Notes under the pieces: generated by a model
Seen by the model: the letters and a program-made list of their open reading frames with translations, nothing else
What the model was told of the DNA's origin: nothing
The model's database searches: none
Made by a program: the position numbers and the translations under genes
Part shown: positions 34,763-45,135 of the stretch, one piece after another
Position numbering within the stretch: position 1 is the stretch's first letter
Layout of the letters: the number at the start of each line of letters is the position of its first letter
Assembly: GCA_022605405.1 (NCBI GenBank)
Contig: JABYQQ010000003.1
Coordinates: 2,418,001-2,482,000, forward strand
Source of the DNA: Earliella scabrosa
Taxonomy: Eukaryota; Basidiomycota; Agaricomycetes; Polyporales; Polyporaceae
Direction: 5' to 3'
DNA: 64,000 bases

Positions 34763-35295
34763 GTCAACAATAATTGAGGCGAAGCAAAGTGCAGGAAAGA
34801 GCAGGGAAAGAGCAAGTGTCGTAAGAGGCGCTCATTCTCCTTACAGGCGCACGTGCCGGCTCGGTGGACCAAGTTGGGCGACAAGTTCATCTTCTCTTTT
34901 CTCTTGCGGTGAACGTATCATGCCAGGCTGAAATATGTCTGATTTCCACTGGCAGGACTCGAGAGGGATCAGTTGGAACAAGAGGGAACTCCGCTCTGGT
35001 CGGAGAACTACTGGAAGCTGACGGAGCACGAAATGACGTTCGGAGATCAGAATGCGGTTTGATCCGAACCCACTTGAACCCTCAGGCCTCAAGTTTGAAC
35101 CTCATCTAAGTATCCTTCCTTCCACGCTCATACCAGCCTAGATAAAATACCGGGCTGCCTCTCCCTCCTAGGGGTCCCACTCCTGAATGCCCAGCTATTG
35201 GATCACATCCATGCGGTATGTAGCATCGTAATCTCGGTTTCGAGTGCTGTAGTACAGTGCTCATAACTCCATTCTAGATAATATTATCGTAGGAC
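34763..35295. other. Divergent intergenic region SMN / F-box copy 3
   Basis: This 533 bp stretch probably contains both promoters. No TATA box, repeat or small gene is apparent. Confidence 0.4.
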
Positions 35296-37047
35296 ATGGA
35301 TCCAGTCACGCAAACGTCCATACATGGCACGGGGAAACTGCCGCACACGACAATCCTCTCACTGCCTGTGGAGATACTTCACAAAATCCTAGCATATATT
35401 CCCAGCACCACGCTCGTTAACCCATCTGAACTGTCATATTTCCCGATGTGGAACTCATTCATCGTCGATACTACCATGCTCGTTCCCTTCACCATCACAT
35501 GTCGCTACTTCCACGACGTAGCACTCTCCCGACACAGCCTGTGGAACTCTCTGGTCCTGCGCGGAGGTGGGAAGCAACAAAAGCAAAACATTACAAACTG
35601 GCTCCGCAGAAGCGCAGCCCTCGCTCTTGACGCGGTGTTGTACTTGGGGCCTGCGTCCGAGGCCGTTTCCGGCGGTGCGGACATGATGGATCTCTGGCCA
35701 TCGGTGGCACCGCGACTTCGCGAACTGCACATCGTACAGCAACGCGACGTCCGCGAGGACCGCTGGAACAATACCTTTCATACGGCTTGCCCTCTTCTCG
35801 AATCTCTCACCTACGACGGTAACTATTGCGACACATCTCCTGAAATCTTTCCACCCCTTGATAGTTCCCGTCTACGACGACTCTCGCTAGTTTGTACACG
35901 CTGGGCGTTCCCGGCTTGCCATCTCCCCTCTCTTACCCATCTAGCGCTATGTTCGTTGACCATCCCCGGGATCGCCATGATTCGTGTGCTCTCCCAATGT
36001 CCGACATTGGAGAGCTTGGTCTGTCATAACGTTCACACGTCCTCAGAGGAGGACAACCTGACGAGGCAAGCAGACGTGCAACTACCGCTCCCCTTCCTCC
36101 GACGAGTCATTCTAGCAATGATGGAGGCAGATTTGCTCTCGGTCTGCCTAGCGGTACTCCCGAGGCACCCACAAGGACATTCTTGGCATATCATCATCCC
36201 CGACAACACAAATCTCCTCATGCAGCGTGTCTGGGAGCCGTCACCCTGCCCGAACTCTCAGCAAATCCTCTCACGACACTCCACATCCGATTCTGCTCGT
36301 TCTACAAGAGACGCACCGGGGCAAAGAGAAGAGGGCTGGTCAGCAAGGTCCTAAACGTCACAGGCATCAGCTCACGGCACGTCACTTCCTTGGGATGCGC
36401 ACTTTCTCGGATCAACCCTCAACGTCATCTAGACCGCCTGCCTCGGTGGCTGAACACACTGCTGAAAGATGATCGTGCAGTTATGGAGACTGTACGCCAT
36501 GTATGGATAGCGAACGTCTATGACAGCGCTTTCTTCGAAGAACTTCACCCGCCGATCCGGTCCCTTATAGCGAGTCTTCCCATTCTGGAGACCGTCACCC
36601 TCGTCACCGACCATCACAAGCTGAAGGACCACGTAAGCCCTGACATTCGCCTTCTACCACAAGGCCGCGACAACGACTCCTCCGCATTCTCCTTGCTGAA
36701 GACCGTGCGCCTCGTTCATGGGTACGACCATGTCACCGCATACCACGAACACATCGAGAACAAAGAGTACGCACAGCTGCTCAAGCCGCATGCCCCGGAG
36801 AAACTCGGCTTAGCCCAGCTGGTTGCCCAGCTGGACACGGGGGGCGTACGACTACCTCGACCATCTCGTTCTCCAGATCGCGCCGTTCTTCGAGGTCGAC
36901 GAAGCTGAGCTGCGCCAGCTGGACAAGTACTTCACGACGGTGCGGCTCGAGTATATCGACGCGCTTCCCAAGGTGCCTCTTCCGAAGTACGCTGTCGAGC
37001 CCGAGAGCGGACATGTGCGAGTGTGGGATAGCTTGCTGTTTCAATGA
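35296..37047 (+). pseudogene. F-box-like protein gene with two opposite frameshifts (copy 3)
   Basis: ATG 35296 opens the F-box-like LSLPVEILHKILAYIPS and the family motif DTTMLVPFTITCRYFHDVALS, then an LRR-like body. The frame shifts at about 36229-36231 (a GGG run; one more G would restore VWGAVTLPELSAN). It shifts back at a six-G run at 36839-36844; with five Gs the reading DTGAYDYLDHLVLQI is restored. The final segment is in the original frame and ends DSLLFQ at 37047. The product would be about 580 residues and matches copies 1 and 2 at both ends. Both breaks lie in G runs, so base-calling error is a real alternative to decay. Confidence 0.6.
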
Positions 37048-37767
37048 TGGCCTGTGGTGCGTCATTATCCAGTGCACGATTAAAGCTGGGACGTGACTAA
37101 CACTCGTAGTTTTAGGCGGCAACACAGACAAGATAATGGTGTGCCAGCGAATCGGTTACGTTGTGCTTCTTCGTGATTATTATCGAGTACTGCAGTCAGA
37201 TGTACCAGTAACATGGCAGCTCCCCTTCTGCATAAAGTTAACCCTATCGGCCCGGCAGCGTCGAAATTCGACCCCAATACACGTTCGAATCTACTGATCC
37301 CTCCCGTGTGGCCACATACTTGCATTCAGAGTCTGATTACAAACAGCGCCAGTCTTCGGGACCATCATGGACCATCCCGGGAGTCGTCGATGTTCGATGT
37401 TCATACCAGGACCCACTTGAATTCACGTTACCTTGCAGGTGGAACGAAGCCTTGACGGCGTACCGGGGCTCACTCCGGCTCATTTGGGCGGCGAGGCTCG
37501 GATTGATGGCATTCATTTCATGACAGCTTAGATTGGGTCGGAAGTAGGTCACGGTGTCAAACATCATTCGCGGTGATTACATTCGAGACAGTGCAGCCTG
37601 GTGAGAGATCTCATACGTAGACAGTACATGAAGAGTGAGGAGGGGAACGAGTCTGTGGCAATTTGGGGTGCCCAGATGCTGAGTGGTTATGCGTCGGCGA
37701 ACATGATGGTTATGCATCGCATCCCCACAACGGTGGCCTCCGTTTCCGATTGTCGACTACGCAGCGG
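37048..37767. other. Intergenic stretch
   Basis: It holds a sequence resembling a tRNA B box (CGTTCGAATCT, about 37284) without the rest of a tRNA. No gene was seen. Confidence 0.35.
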
Positions 37768-37956
37768 TTAGTGGCAGCCGCAACCGTAGTGGCCCATGCA
37801 GCAGCCAGACCTCGTGCCGGAGCCGCATTGACCTATGGACAATGATGAAGTGAGCACGCTAATAGGCAAACCATGTCGTGCTGACTCACCACCTGAGCAC
37901 TTGTCGCACTGGAACCCATTGCATGCGTTGGAGGGTACGCTCTGGTTGGCAGACAT
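37768..37956 (-). CDS. Metallothionein-like cysteine-rich peptide
   Basis: Two exons (37956-37890 and 37832-37768) separated by a 57 bp GTGAGT...ATAG intron encode 43 residues. Eight cysteines fall in C-x4-C-x2-C, then C-x6-CC and C-x-C spacings, all after an N-terminal MSANQSVPSNA. There is no signal peptide and the peptide is Gly/Ser-rich between the cysteines, as in small fungal metallothioneins that bind copper or zinc in the cytosol. A TATA box lies about 110 bp upstream. Each exon alone is too short to stand out. Metal binding is inferred from composition only. Confidence 0.6.
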   Translation of the reverse strand: MSANQSVPSNACNGFQCDKCSGGESARHGLPISVLTSSLSIGQCGSGTRSGCCMGHYGCGCH

Positions 37957-38062
37957 ACTGAGGTGTGAGGTGGTGACTGGAGTTTGGGGAGAGGTGTTTG
38001 GTGTGTGTGTTCGGTGAAGGTGAGAAGAGTTGGTTGGAGGGAGGGAGGCGAACTCGACGGCC

Positions 38063-38070
38063 CTTTTATA
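38063..38070 (-). promoter_or_regulatory. TATA box of the metallothionein-like gene
   Basis: On the minus strand GGTATAAAAGGG lies about 107 bp before the ATG, a normal distance for TATA plus leader. It suggests an inducible or strongly expressed gene. Confidence 0.6.
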
Positions 38071-39226
38071 CCTCAGAGCCACCCTGGCCGGCCACAAGCC
38101 GATCGGGCCATTGCGACCCTTGAATCGATGATCCAAGCACCTGCCAAAGCGTAAAGAGTCGGCAAAAAGCTCATGACACAATGCCGAGTCGAAGGGGGTG
38201 ATCGTTCGCCGTGCAGCGGTGAAAGCCTCGTAAAGCAGCTGGCAGTTGCGTCCGCTATCGATGGTTTGTCAAAGTTTCGACCCAGCAAGCTGTAACCGAT
38301 GGCGAGGGACATCGTTCGTCCATCCTTTCGCAATGCGTCCTCACATCGAGTCGGATCGGACGAAGACCGACGGGAACCAACCAGAATGTAACCGTTTCAA
38401 CGAAACGATACGCTGTGCTCGACTGCGTATCATGCGACATAGGCATCAATGGTTAATCGTTCAAGAACACCGTATATCCCACCACATACCTGAAACGCGC
38501 GGCTGCGTGCTTTGCACCAGGAGTAGCACATGGTCTGTGGCCGGCCTGTGCAATGCCATCGAGTCAAGAAGACTACGCCGGTCGCGGAACACCCCACTTT
38601 GTCCGAGTGACCGAACCTTTCTAATGTCCGCGAGGTACCGGGTCGCCGTGCCTAGATCGTTGGTGTTTTAGCCACGGTCCAACACATTCGCCGCGTACTC
38701 ACAGTTGCCGTGACCGCCATTGACGGTACGGCCGGACCTTCAGCTCATCCGCTGGTGTACGGACTTCGTCCGCTGTAGTGCTTCATAACCATCCTTGTGT
38801 TGAGCAGATACATACTTAGTCGACACGCTCCATAGTGGCAGCTTTGCGGACTGCGTTTCGCATCCAGGTTACATCAGTTCGACCAACATCAACGGGGACT
38901 AAGGCAGAACCTTATCGTTACATATTGCCATCTCACCATGCCGTGAAGGATCTGAAGAGGTCCCCAAACCGTCAGACACGCACATGAAGATAGGACTTCG
39001 TGACGCAAAAGCTCTTCTCTTACGAGACCCCCTCACGAGACTCACGACACGCGGTAAACCGTTTATGTACACGATAGAACTTGACTGCACTCGTGATGGA
39101 TCGACTCCCTGAGTGACGAGGATGTCACAAACGCGTAAGATTGTGGCATATGCATTCACTGAAGCTGCGCGGCGGCTATTCAAACCAGTACACGTACACA
39201 CATGGACCTATGCTCGTTCGTGCGAA
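38071..39226. other. Gene-free stretch between the metallothionein-like gene and eIF5
   Basis: The left part is likely upstream regulatory sequence of the metallothionein-like gene. No coding frame or repeat is convincing. Confidence 0.35.
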
Positions 39227-40608
39227 CTACTCCTCGTCTTCGCTGTCCGAATCGTCCGCCTCGTCGAGCCACTAACCAGACGTGATTAGGTCACACGGGA
39301 CAGAGACAAATGCACTGCGACGTACCTTGAGGAAGGGCTCGCTTGCCTTGCGGACCTTCTTGCTGACGTCACGATCGACGTACTTCTTGCTGACATGGGT
39401 ACCCCACTGCTTCACAACCTCCTCCTCGAGCACATCGATCTGGTAGAACGCCATGAGGATCTTCGGGACGGCGGGGATGAGATCGGGGTGGCGGACGCCG
39501 ACAAAGCGCTCGACACCTCCGAGAAGCGACTTTTGATGCTTCTCCGACGTCACCATCTGTGCGTTTGAATCAGCAAGGGCAGACGACACCAATAAAGGAC
39601 ATCAGACGCACCTTGACGAAGAGAGGAGCATACTTCTCAATCTCGGCAACAATGTTCTCGGTGAACAGGGCCTCCCCAATGACCGTCATAGTGTTATGCT
39701 TCTTCGCAATCCCCAGCTCGTCGGCCTTCTTGTATAACTCCACAGCACCAGCGTCGCGGTTCTCCCCAATCCAGACACGGAGCTGTCCGAAGGGACTGTC
39801 GGCGTCTTCCTCGCTGTCATCGTCCCCACCACCAAGCGAGACGTTAGCCATCGATGCCTCGACGGCCTTGAGACGAGCCTTCACGGCCTCAGGAGATGTG
39901 TCCGCAGACCAATCCTCCTTTGCGATGGCGGCCTCGTCGTTGAGCTCCGCCGCCTCGGCCTTGATCCGCTTGGTGAGCTCGTCGTCACTGTCACCACCAA
40001 CGTCACCGTCCGCATCACCGTTCTCGGCAGGAGCGCCGCTGCCATTAGGGGTGGGACTGTTGTTGTCGTTGGTGCCCTTGCGGGTTTTGCTCTTCTTCGG
40101 GTTCTTCGGCGGATTCTTTAGGATGAACGTGGTAAGCTTGTGGCGCATGTCGACGCCGGTCCGCTCGCCGCACGCCTTGCAGTCGCGGATGATGTCGTCG
40201 GTCTTGGTGATGATCAAGTCCGTCTCCGGGTTCTTGCACGCCTTGCAGAGCACGAACTTCTCGATGAAACCGTCGAGGAGCTCGCGGAGTTTGGTCGCGT
40301 CGTGCGCGCCGTTGACGATGTAGCGGTCGTTCTTCTCATCGAAGGAGGTCTGCGCGCCAAGTTCACAGCCGAAGAACTTGGTGGGGTACGTCGGAGGCCG
40401 ACTGAGCGCGCGGGCCACGTCAGACATGTTGGGGAGGACGGTCTTAATACCATTGCCCTTGCCCTCAATCTTCGTGGTCAAGATGGGCATGCTACGGATA
40501 TTGGATTGGCGGAAAGTCTGGGGCGCAGGGTTCAGAGCTAACTCACCGGTACCGGTAGAACTTGTCGTCGACATCACGACGAATGTTCACAACGCCAGCA
40601 GTAGCCAT
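39227..40608 (-). CDS. TIF5: Translation initiation factor eIF5
   Basis: Minus-strand exons from ATG 40608 encode about 420 residues. Exon 1 ([20 protein letters not shown]) splices to [17 protein letters not shown], the N-terminal GAP domain with its catalytic Arg near residue 15-20. A C4 zinc finger follows (CKACKNP ... [10 protein letters not shown]), then [18 protein letters not shown], an acidic and Gly-rich linker, and a C-terminal W2/HEAT domain ([51 protein letters not shown]). It ends in the acidic box [14 protein letters not shown]. eIF5 stimulates GTP hydrolysis by eIF2 in the 43S/48S complex and bridges eIF3, eIF1 and eIF2. All parts of the family are present. Confidence 0.95.
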
Positions 40609-41181
40609 ATTGGATGAGTTTTACCGCTACAGCAGGACAGTCAGTCAAGAATCGCTCGACACATAGGGCACCCGAGTGTACGGACAAAACCGAGTAGATG
40701 AGGATGAAGCTGTCTTTTGTGTGTCGGTATAGTGATTGGAGGTCGAAGCATGAATCCTCTGCCTGCACAGAAGATATCGAGCGGGGTGGGAGAGTAGGAC
40801 GGTATGGTGGATGACACGATGGCGAGCGACCAACGAGGGCGACGAAGGGTGGTGGTGGAAGGAGGACAAGCTGCCTCCCGCCCCGTCTTCCGTTTTACAC
40901 CGCTCGGCTCCTCCCGGCAGGACTTACGTAAGCAGCTCGCTGAGTAAACGTGCGTGCTCTCTCAGAAGTCTCTCTGACCCATCTGCACTCCGAAGAGGAA
41001 GCACAGGCAAATGGATCTGATGCCTACGGAATACAAGCAGTTCGTGTTCGATGATTCGACTCTCAAGCATAAGAGCTCAACATCGCAAGGGCGCTTGTTG
41101 CCTGAGGAGACTGCCAGAGAGCTGATGCGTTTTTGGGCGAATTACTTACAAGGACGAAGCAGATCGTGGTAGCAGGAACAA
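40609..41181. other. Intergenic region upstream of eIF5
   Basis: It contains the eIF5 promoter and leader. No other feature was seen up to the MITE. Confidence 0.4.
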
Positions 41182-41462
41182 TACTGTACTGATCAGACGT
41201 TAGCGGCGCGTCACACGTCACAAGGCCCTCGGCCGCCCCGTTATCGACCGTCTGTCACGGGTCACAGCGCCGCCCGCCGGGTGTGACCAACGGCGCAATT
41301 CCGCGCGTCCAGGGCGCTAAAATCGCCTGGGCGGCGCGGCGCCTCACGGCGCCGCTCCGTATAGGGACTGTCACAGTCACTGGCGGCTCCGCCGCCCCAC
41401 CGACCCCTACCGGACCTGTCACACCTCGGACCCCCCGCCGCTAACGTCTGATCAGTACAGTA
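41182..41462. mobile_element. GC-rich MITE with 27 bp perfect inverted ends and TA target duplication
   Basis: The bases 41182-41208 and 41436-41462 are exact reverse complements (outer part TACTGTACTGATCAGACG, inner part GTTAGCGGCG). Read as an element of about 277 bp (41184-41460) it is flanked by TA on both sides, as expected for the Tc1/mariner superfamily. The interior has no coding frame, is strikingly GC-rich compared with the AT-richer flanks, and contains several scattered GTCAC/GTGAC motifs near both ends. It is non-autonomous; a transposase source is not in this window. Confidence 0.8.
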
Positions 41463-41609
41463 CCAGCGACGATGGCAACTTTTGACAAACAGTGACTGGA
41501 GAGCTCCCTCTTCCGTCAATCCTCGCCCATATCAATCTCCACTCCCCGCTGCTCCAATGTAGTTCGCAACGCCATCGGCAACTTGTCTCCCCTAGGCAGA
41601 CGATGGGAC

Positions 41610-42838
41610 CTACTGAGGGGGGGATAGACGGTCCTTCAACATCGGCAACACACACCCGTAATTTGACAGCTCTACCCTCTCCAGGCCCACCCCGTCCTGT
41701 TCCGATGAGCGCGCGAGGAGAACTTCGCAGAGCTTGTTCTGCAGGTTGGGAGTATGCAACGTCACGTTGACAAACTCCAGCGCGCTCAATCGCGGGCAGA
41801 GCAGATCCTCCCATCCATTTTCAATTGGAGCGCTGCCCAGCAGGGGGGACGATGAATCCCTGCGAATCCACGAACTGCATGTCAAGCGCTGACGGTGTCC
41901 TCCAAGTGGTGGCGAGTCGAGCATGGTCTAGGCACCAGGTGACCTCCAGCCGGCGGAGGCCTTCGATGCACAATGCCTGTGTGGGGCTATAGTCGGGCAG
42001 AATAAGGAAGCCAGAGGCAATCGTGTCAAGAGGGAGGAGACCAAGCAGAGCTTCGCCTGCGGTGGCAAGGCGATCGCAGTCAAGATGTTCGTGACGGACA
42101 ATTGGGGGTAGACCGTGAGCCTATCCATAGACCGGAGGCGGTGGAGCGGGCATTTTGGAGTGTCTGGGTGAACGCCGACAAACTCGTCTTCGTCGCATGG
42201 CCCCATGACGCTGACGGACACGTCCTGAAGGTTTCCAACAGGGTGGTTGAGAACGGGAGGTCGATCGGCCTGACTTGGATGTCAAGGTGCGCGAGAGCGC
42301 TGGATGGCTTCACGATTCCAAGTGAGACGTTGTATAGCACGAGGAAACGCAACGACGGCACTTGGCCACCAAAGGCCGGCCGCGGTAAGTGCACGGCATC
42401 GGTAACGTCGTCGTCGTCGTTTGACGAGCGTAGCACAGCCGTGTCTTGACGTGCAAGTCCTCGAGGTTAGCCACAGGGGCGCGGAGCGGATATAGTACGG
42501 ATATAGCACAGCCGCTATCTTCGTGGGTATTGGCATGGTTATGTGGAGAGAGCGAATGCGATCATGTGCTGCCTTGTTGAGGTGCTCCGCGGCGGTGAAG
42601 CACACGAAGCGGGTCTGGGAAAGAGAAAGAAGCGTGTATTTCGGGCGCATAAGCAGCTGCTGGACGCCATGCCAGTGGACTGCAAACGAGGACCACAGGC
42701 AAGAGTTTCCTATGGCCACCGCACGCCAGTGCTTGCGGCAATGAGACCCGCGTTCTGGCCTACACCAGTTTGGAGGTAGGAAAAGATGATGCTAATAATT
42801 TCAGATGGGAGCTGGCAAATCCGCGAGACGGAGTTATG
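41610..42838 (-). pseudogene. Decayed F-box-like gene (copy 4)
   Basis: Minus-strand fragments in shifting frames still show the family order. An F-box (QLPSEIISIIFSYLQT, about 42800-42760) comes first, then KHWRAVAIGNSCLWSSFAVHW (about 42730-42670) in another frame. LRR-like pieces follow (GQVPSLRFLVLYNVSLGIV; LGLLPLDTIASGFLILPDYS; GLRRLEVTWCLDHARLATTW), and a final WEDLLCPRLSALEFVNVTLH reading ends at 41610. No start codon is found at the 5' end, and at least three frame changes lack splice sites. The copy sits directly beside the MITE. It is the most eroded F-box relative in the window. Confidence 0.55.
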
Positions 42839-43471
42839 CAGCGAGTGGAGGTGTGAGATTTCGGCGAACTTCGTCGCTTGGATGCGTGCCTGACATTGCC
42901 CAACCCTTCAATTCGCGACCAAGTTGCGGAGACCATCTAGGGTAATGACCTCCCGTAAGATATTGACAGGGAAGTGCTCTGAGAGGTTGGTGTCCGACAC
43001 GTTCCGCACCGGAGTGGTGGTTGAACATTGAATGTTGAGAACGTTGAGATTCTAGCCAATGGCCAGTACTTAGCCGCCGAAACGATGACGCGAAGCGGTT
43101 TGGCGCTGAGTGCGTCCTAATTTAGCAAGTGCTGTAGTTGACACTCGACAGCCGATAGGAAAGATCGACCAAGTATCACGGAGACTAAGCCAAGGGTCAA
43201 GCAAAAGAATCTTCACGGAAGCCAAAGAATCAATTGAATATTGACTATGTAGAGTCTAAGAATAACGGTGCTAGGATAAGTAATGCGTAGTATGGATGGC
43301 TGGTGGTATGCTGCAGTGGTACGAGAGTTGTCTGGTAATACACAACTTAGGAATTCCAGTCCATGCGGGATAGATATCAGTACATGCGCGGGAGAATAAC
43401 ATATAACGTGAGCGTTCGTCCTCGGTCAACCATACAAACAGATCGAATGTCTGACTCGCCCCATGCTGTGC
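42839..43471. other. Intergenic stretch
   Basis: The stretch is AT-richer than its neighbours, with no gene or repeat seen. Confidence 0.35.
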
Positions 43472-45064
43472 TTACTCCGCTCTGGCACTCCGCTCCCAGA
43501 GCAGAGTACCAGCCGCGGTGACACTCTGGAAGACATCAGCCAAATCCATCCGGGCCCGAAGCATCTTGCCGAACGCCGTCTTAACGTCGGGACAGCTCGA
43601 ATCGACGCCAACCAGGTCCAGCGTCTCAAGCGAGTTGCATTGGAACAAGAAGCGTTCCGAGCCGTCGTCGCTGCGCCAGCACTCGGTGAGGGTCATGAAG
43701 AGGTACAGGGCGCTGTCCCTGTCCAAGTTGATGACACGAAGCCTTTTCACGTTCGACAGCTCCGCATTGAAGACGTCCCACTTGTAGTGGACACACTTAG
43801 AGCTCAGGCTGTCTCCCATGCGGAAGACGAGCTCCTCGACGTGCGAGACGTCAAACGGCCACTCGATCGGCATGTAGAATTGCGGGTCCCACCGGTCGTA
43901 GAACGTTATCTCGATATCCGGGTTGTCCTGCTGCGCGAGGTCGCGGAACGCGCGAAAGGTGTAGAAGTAGATGTCGGTCCAATGAATCTCCAGCCGCCGC
44001 AGGTTCTGTACGCACGGAAGGCCTGGGGCAACTTCCCGAAGGTCAGGGACGTCGAAGCCTCCCGTGCACGAGATGTTCACTGAGACCCGCAATACGGCCT
44101 GCGGGAGGTTCAGTTGTGAGAGGAGCGCCTCGGTCTGGGCTAGAGGCTCGGCAGGCACGCTGAACACCTCCAAGACGGGGAGTGTGACCAGCCGCTGTGC
44201 GGCCGGTGGATCCGCGCCAAACCAGTATAGATGTTCGAAGATCGTCAGCTCTTTCAGCTGCTTGCACGCATCAAGCAGGTCGAGCATGGAGGAGAGGCTG
44301 TTCGGGAAGCCGATCCTCAGACGGAGGGTGGTCACTGGCAGGGAACCGGCGTATTCGAGCATGGATGAGAAACCGACACGTTGGAGTTCGAGGGTGCACA
44401 ACGACGGCACCGAACCGGCGAAAATTGGAGGGAGGATCACTGCTGGCGTGTAATAGTCAATACGCCGGACGCGGAGGGACTCCAGATGCTGGGCAGGGAC
44501 GTCCAGCTTGCTGAACATCTCGAGGAGGACGTCTGCATTGCTATGGGCGACGTCGATGGACTTGACCCGATGGATGTGCGGCTTGATGAGGTCGATGATC
44601 TGCGCAAGATACTCGCAGCCAGTATCCTCGAGAACCAGGGTGAGGGCTTGATCCCGCGACCTCTCGAGGCACACCTTCGTATACTCGAGGTTGTTGATGC
44701 GGACGCGCGTCCAAAATTGCGTGTTTCCGCACGCGACCTGACGCCACCACCTGCAGGTCAACATGGCGTCGACGAACGTTCGTCTCGCGACCGCGTCTTC
44801 ATGTCCAGCCAGGTAGAGATAATCGAACACCTCCCATAGGAGCTCGACAGGTAGTCGGAAGGTCGAAAAGGTGGAGTTTTGTACCTCGTTGGGAGCGGCG
44901 ATCTGTTGCATCTTCTCGTCTACAATCACCTGAAGGGTCGCTCGTTGTGTGGATAGGAGGTCATCGAGACTGGAAGGAGTGTGGGTGTTTGCCGGTGATC
45001 TGCTGGTCAGCCGCGAGAGCTGGTTGAGAGCCTCCGGGAGGCGGTTTTCGCGCCAGGCGTCCAT
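43472..45064 (-). CDS. Intact F-box-like protein
   Basis: A single uninterrupted exon from ATG 45064 encodes 530 residues. An N-terminal helix (MDAWRENRLPEALNQLSRL) and linker precede the F-box-like FRLPVELLWEVFDYLYL, the conserved CRWWRQVACGNTQFW and a long leucine-rich body (VKSIDVAHSNADVLLEMF, VPSLCTLELQRVGFSS, LRRLEIHWTDIYFYTF, CNSLETLDLVGVD). This is the layout of the large Agaricomycete F-box/LRR families, in which the F-box binds Skp1 and the C-terminal part selects a target for SCF ubiquitination. A further in-frame ATG at 45175 exists, but 45064 lies downstream of a TATA box and begins the better N-terminus. It is not close in sequence to copies 1-3 and is the only F-box gene here without a frame break. 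Confidence 0.8.
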   Translation of the reverse strand: MDAWRENRLPEALNQLSRLTSRSPANTHTPSSLDDLLSTQRATLQVIVDEKMQQIAAPNEVQNSTFSTFRLPVELLWEVFDYLYLAGHEDAVARRTFVDAMLTCRWWRQVACGNTQFWTRVRINNLEYTKVCLERSRDQALTLVLEDTGCEYLAQIIDLIKPHIHRVKSIDVAHSNADVLLEMFSKLDVPAQHLESLRVRRIDYYTPAVILPPIFAGSVPSLCTLELQRVGFSSMLEYAGSLPVTTLRLRIGFPNSLSSMLDLLDACKQLKELTIFEHLYWFGADPPAAQRLVTLPVLEVFSVPAEPLAQTEALLSQLNLPQAVLRVSVNISCTGGFDVPDLREVAPGLPCVQNLRRLEIHWTDIYFYTFRAFRDLAQQDNPDIEITFYDRWDPQFYMPIEWPFDVSHVEELVFRMGDSLSSKCVHYKWDVFNAELSNVKRLRVINLDRDSALYLFMTLTECWRSDDGSERFLFQCNSLETLDLVGVDSSCPDVKTAFGKMLRARMDLADVFQSVTAAGTLLWERSARAE

Positions 45065-45128
45065 ATTAAGAGCGAGTGGAAAGAGTGGAAGGATGCGTAT
45101 TGGAAGAAAGACCGAGTGGAGAGTTGGA

Positions 45129-45135
45129 TTTATAA
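45129..45135 (-). promoter_or_regulatory. TATA box of the intact F-box gene
   Basis: TTATAAA on the minus strand lies about 65 bp before the ATG at 45064 and is followed by a pyrimidine-rich leader. Confidence 0.55.

Noticed and set aside
37255..37300. A tRNA-like B box (CGTTCGAATCT)
   Set aside because: No A box at the right distance and no cloverleaf stems were found.
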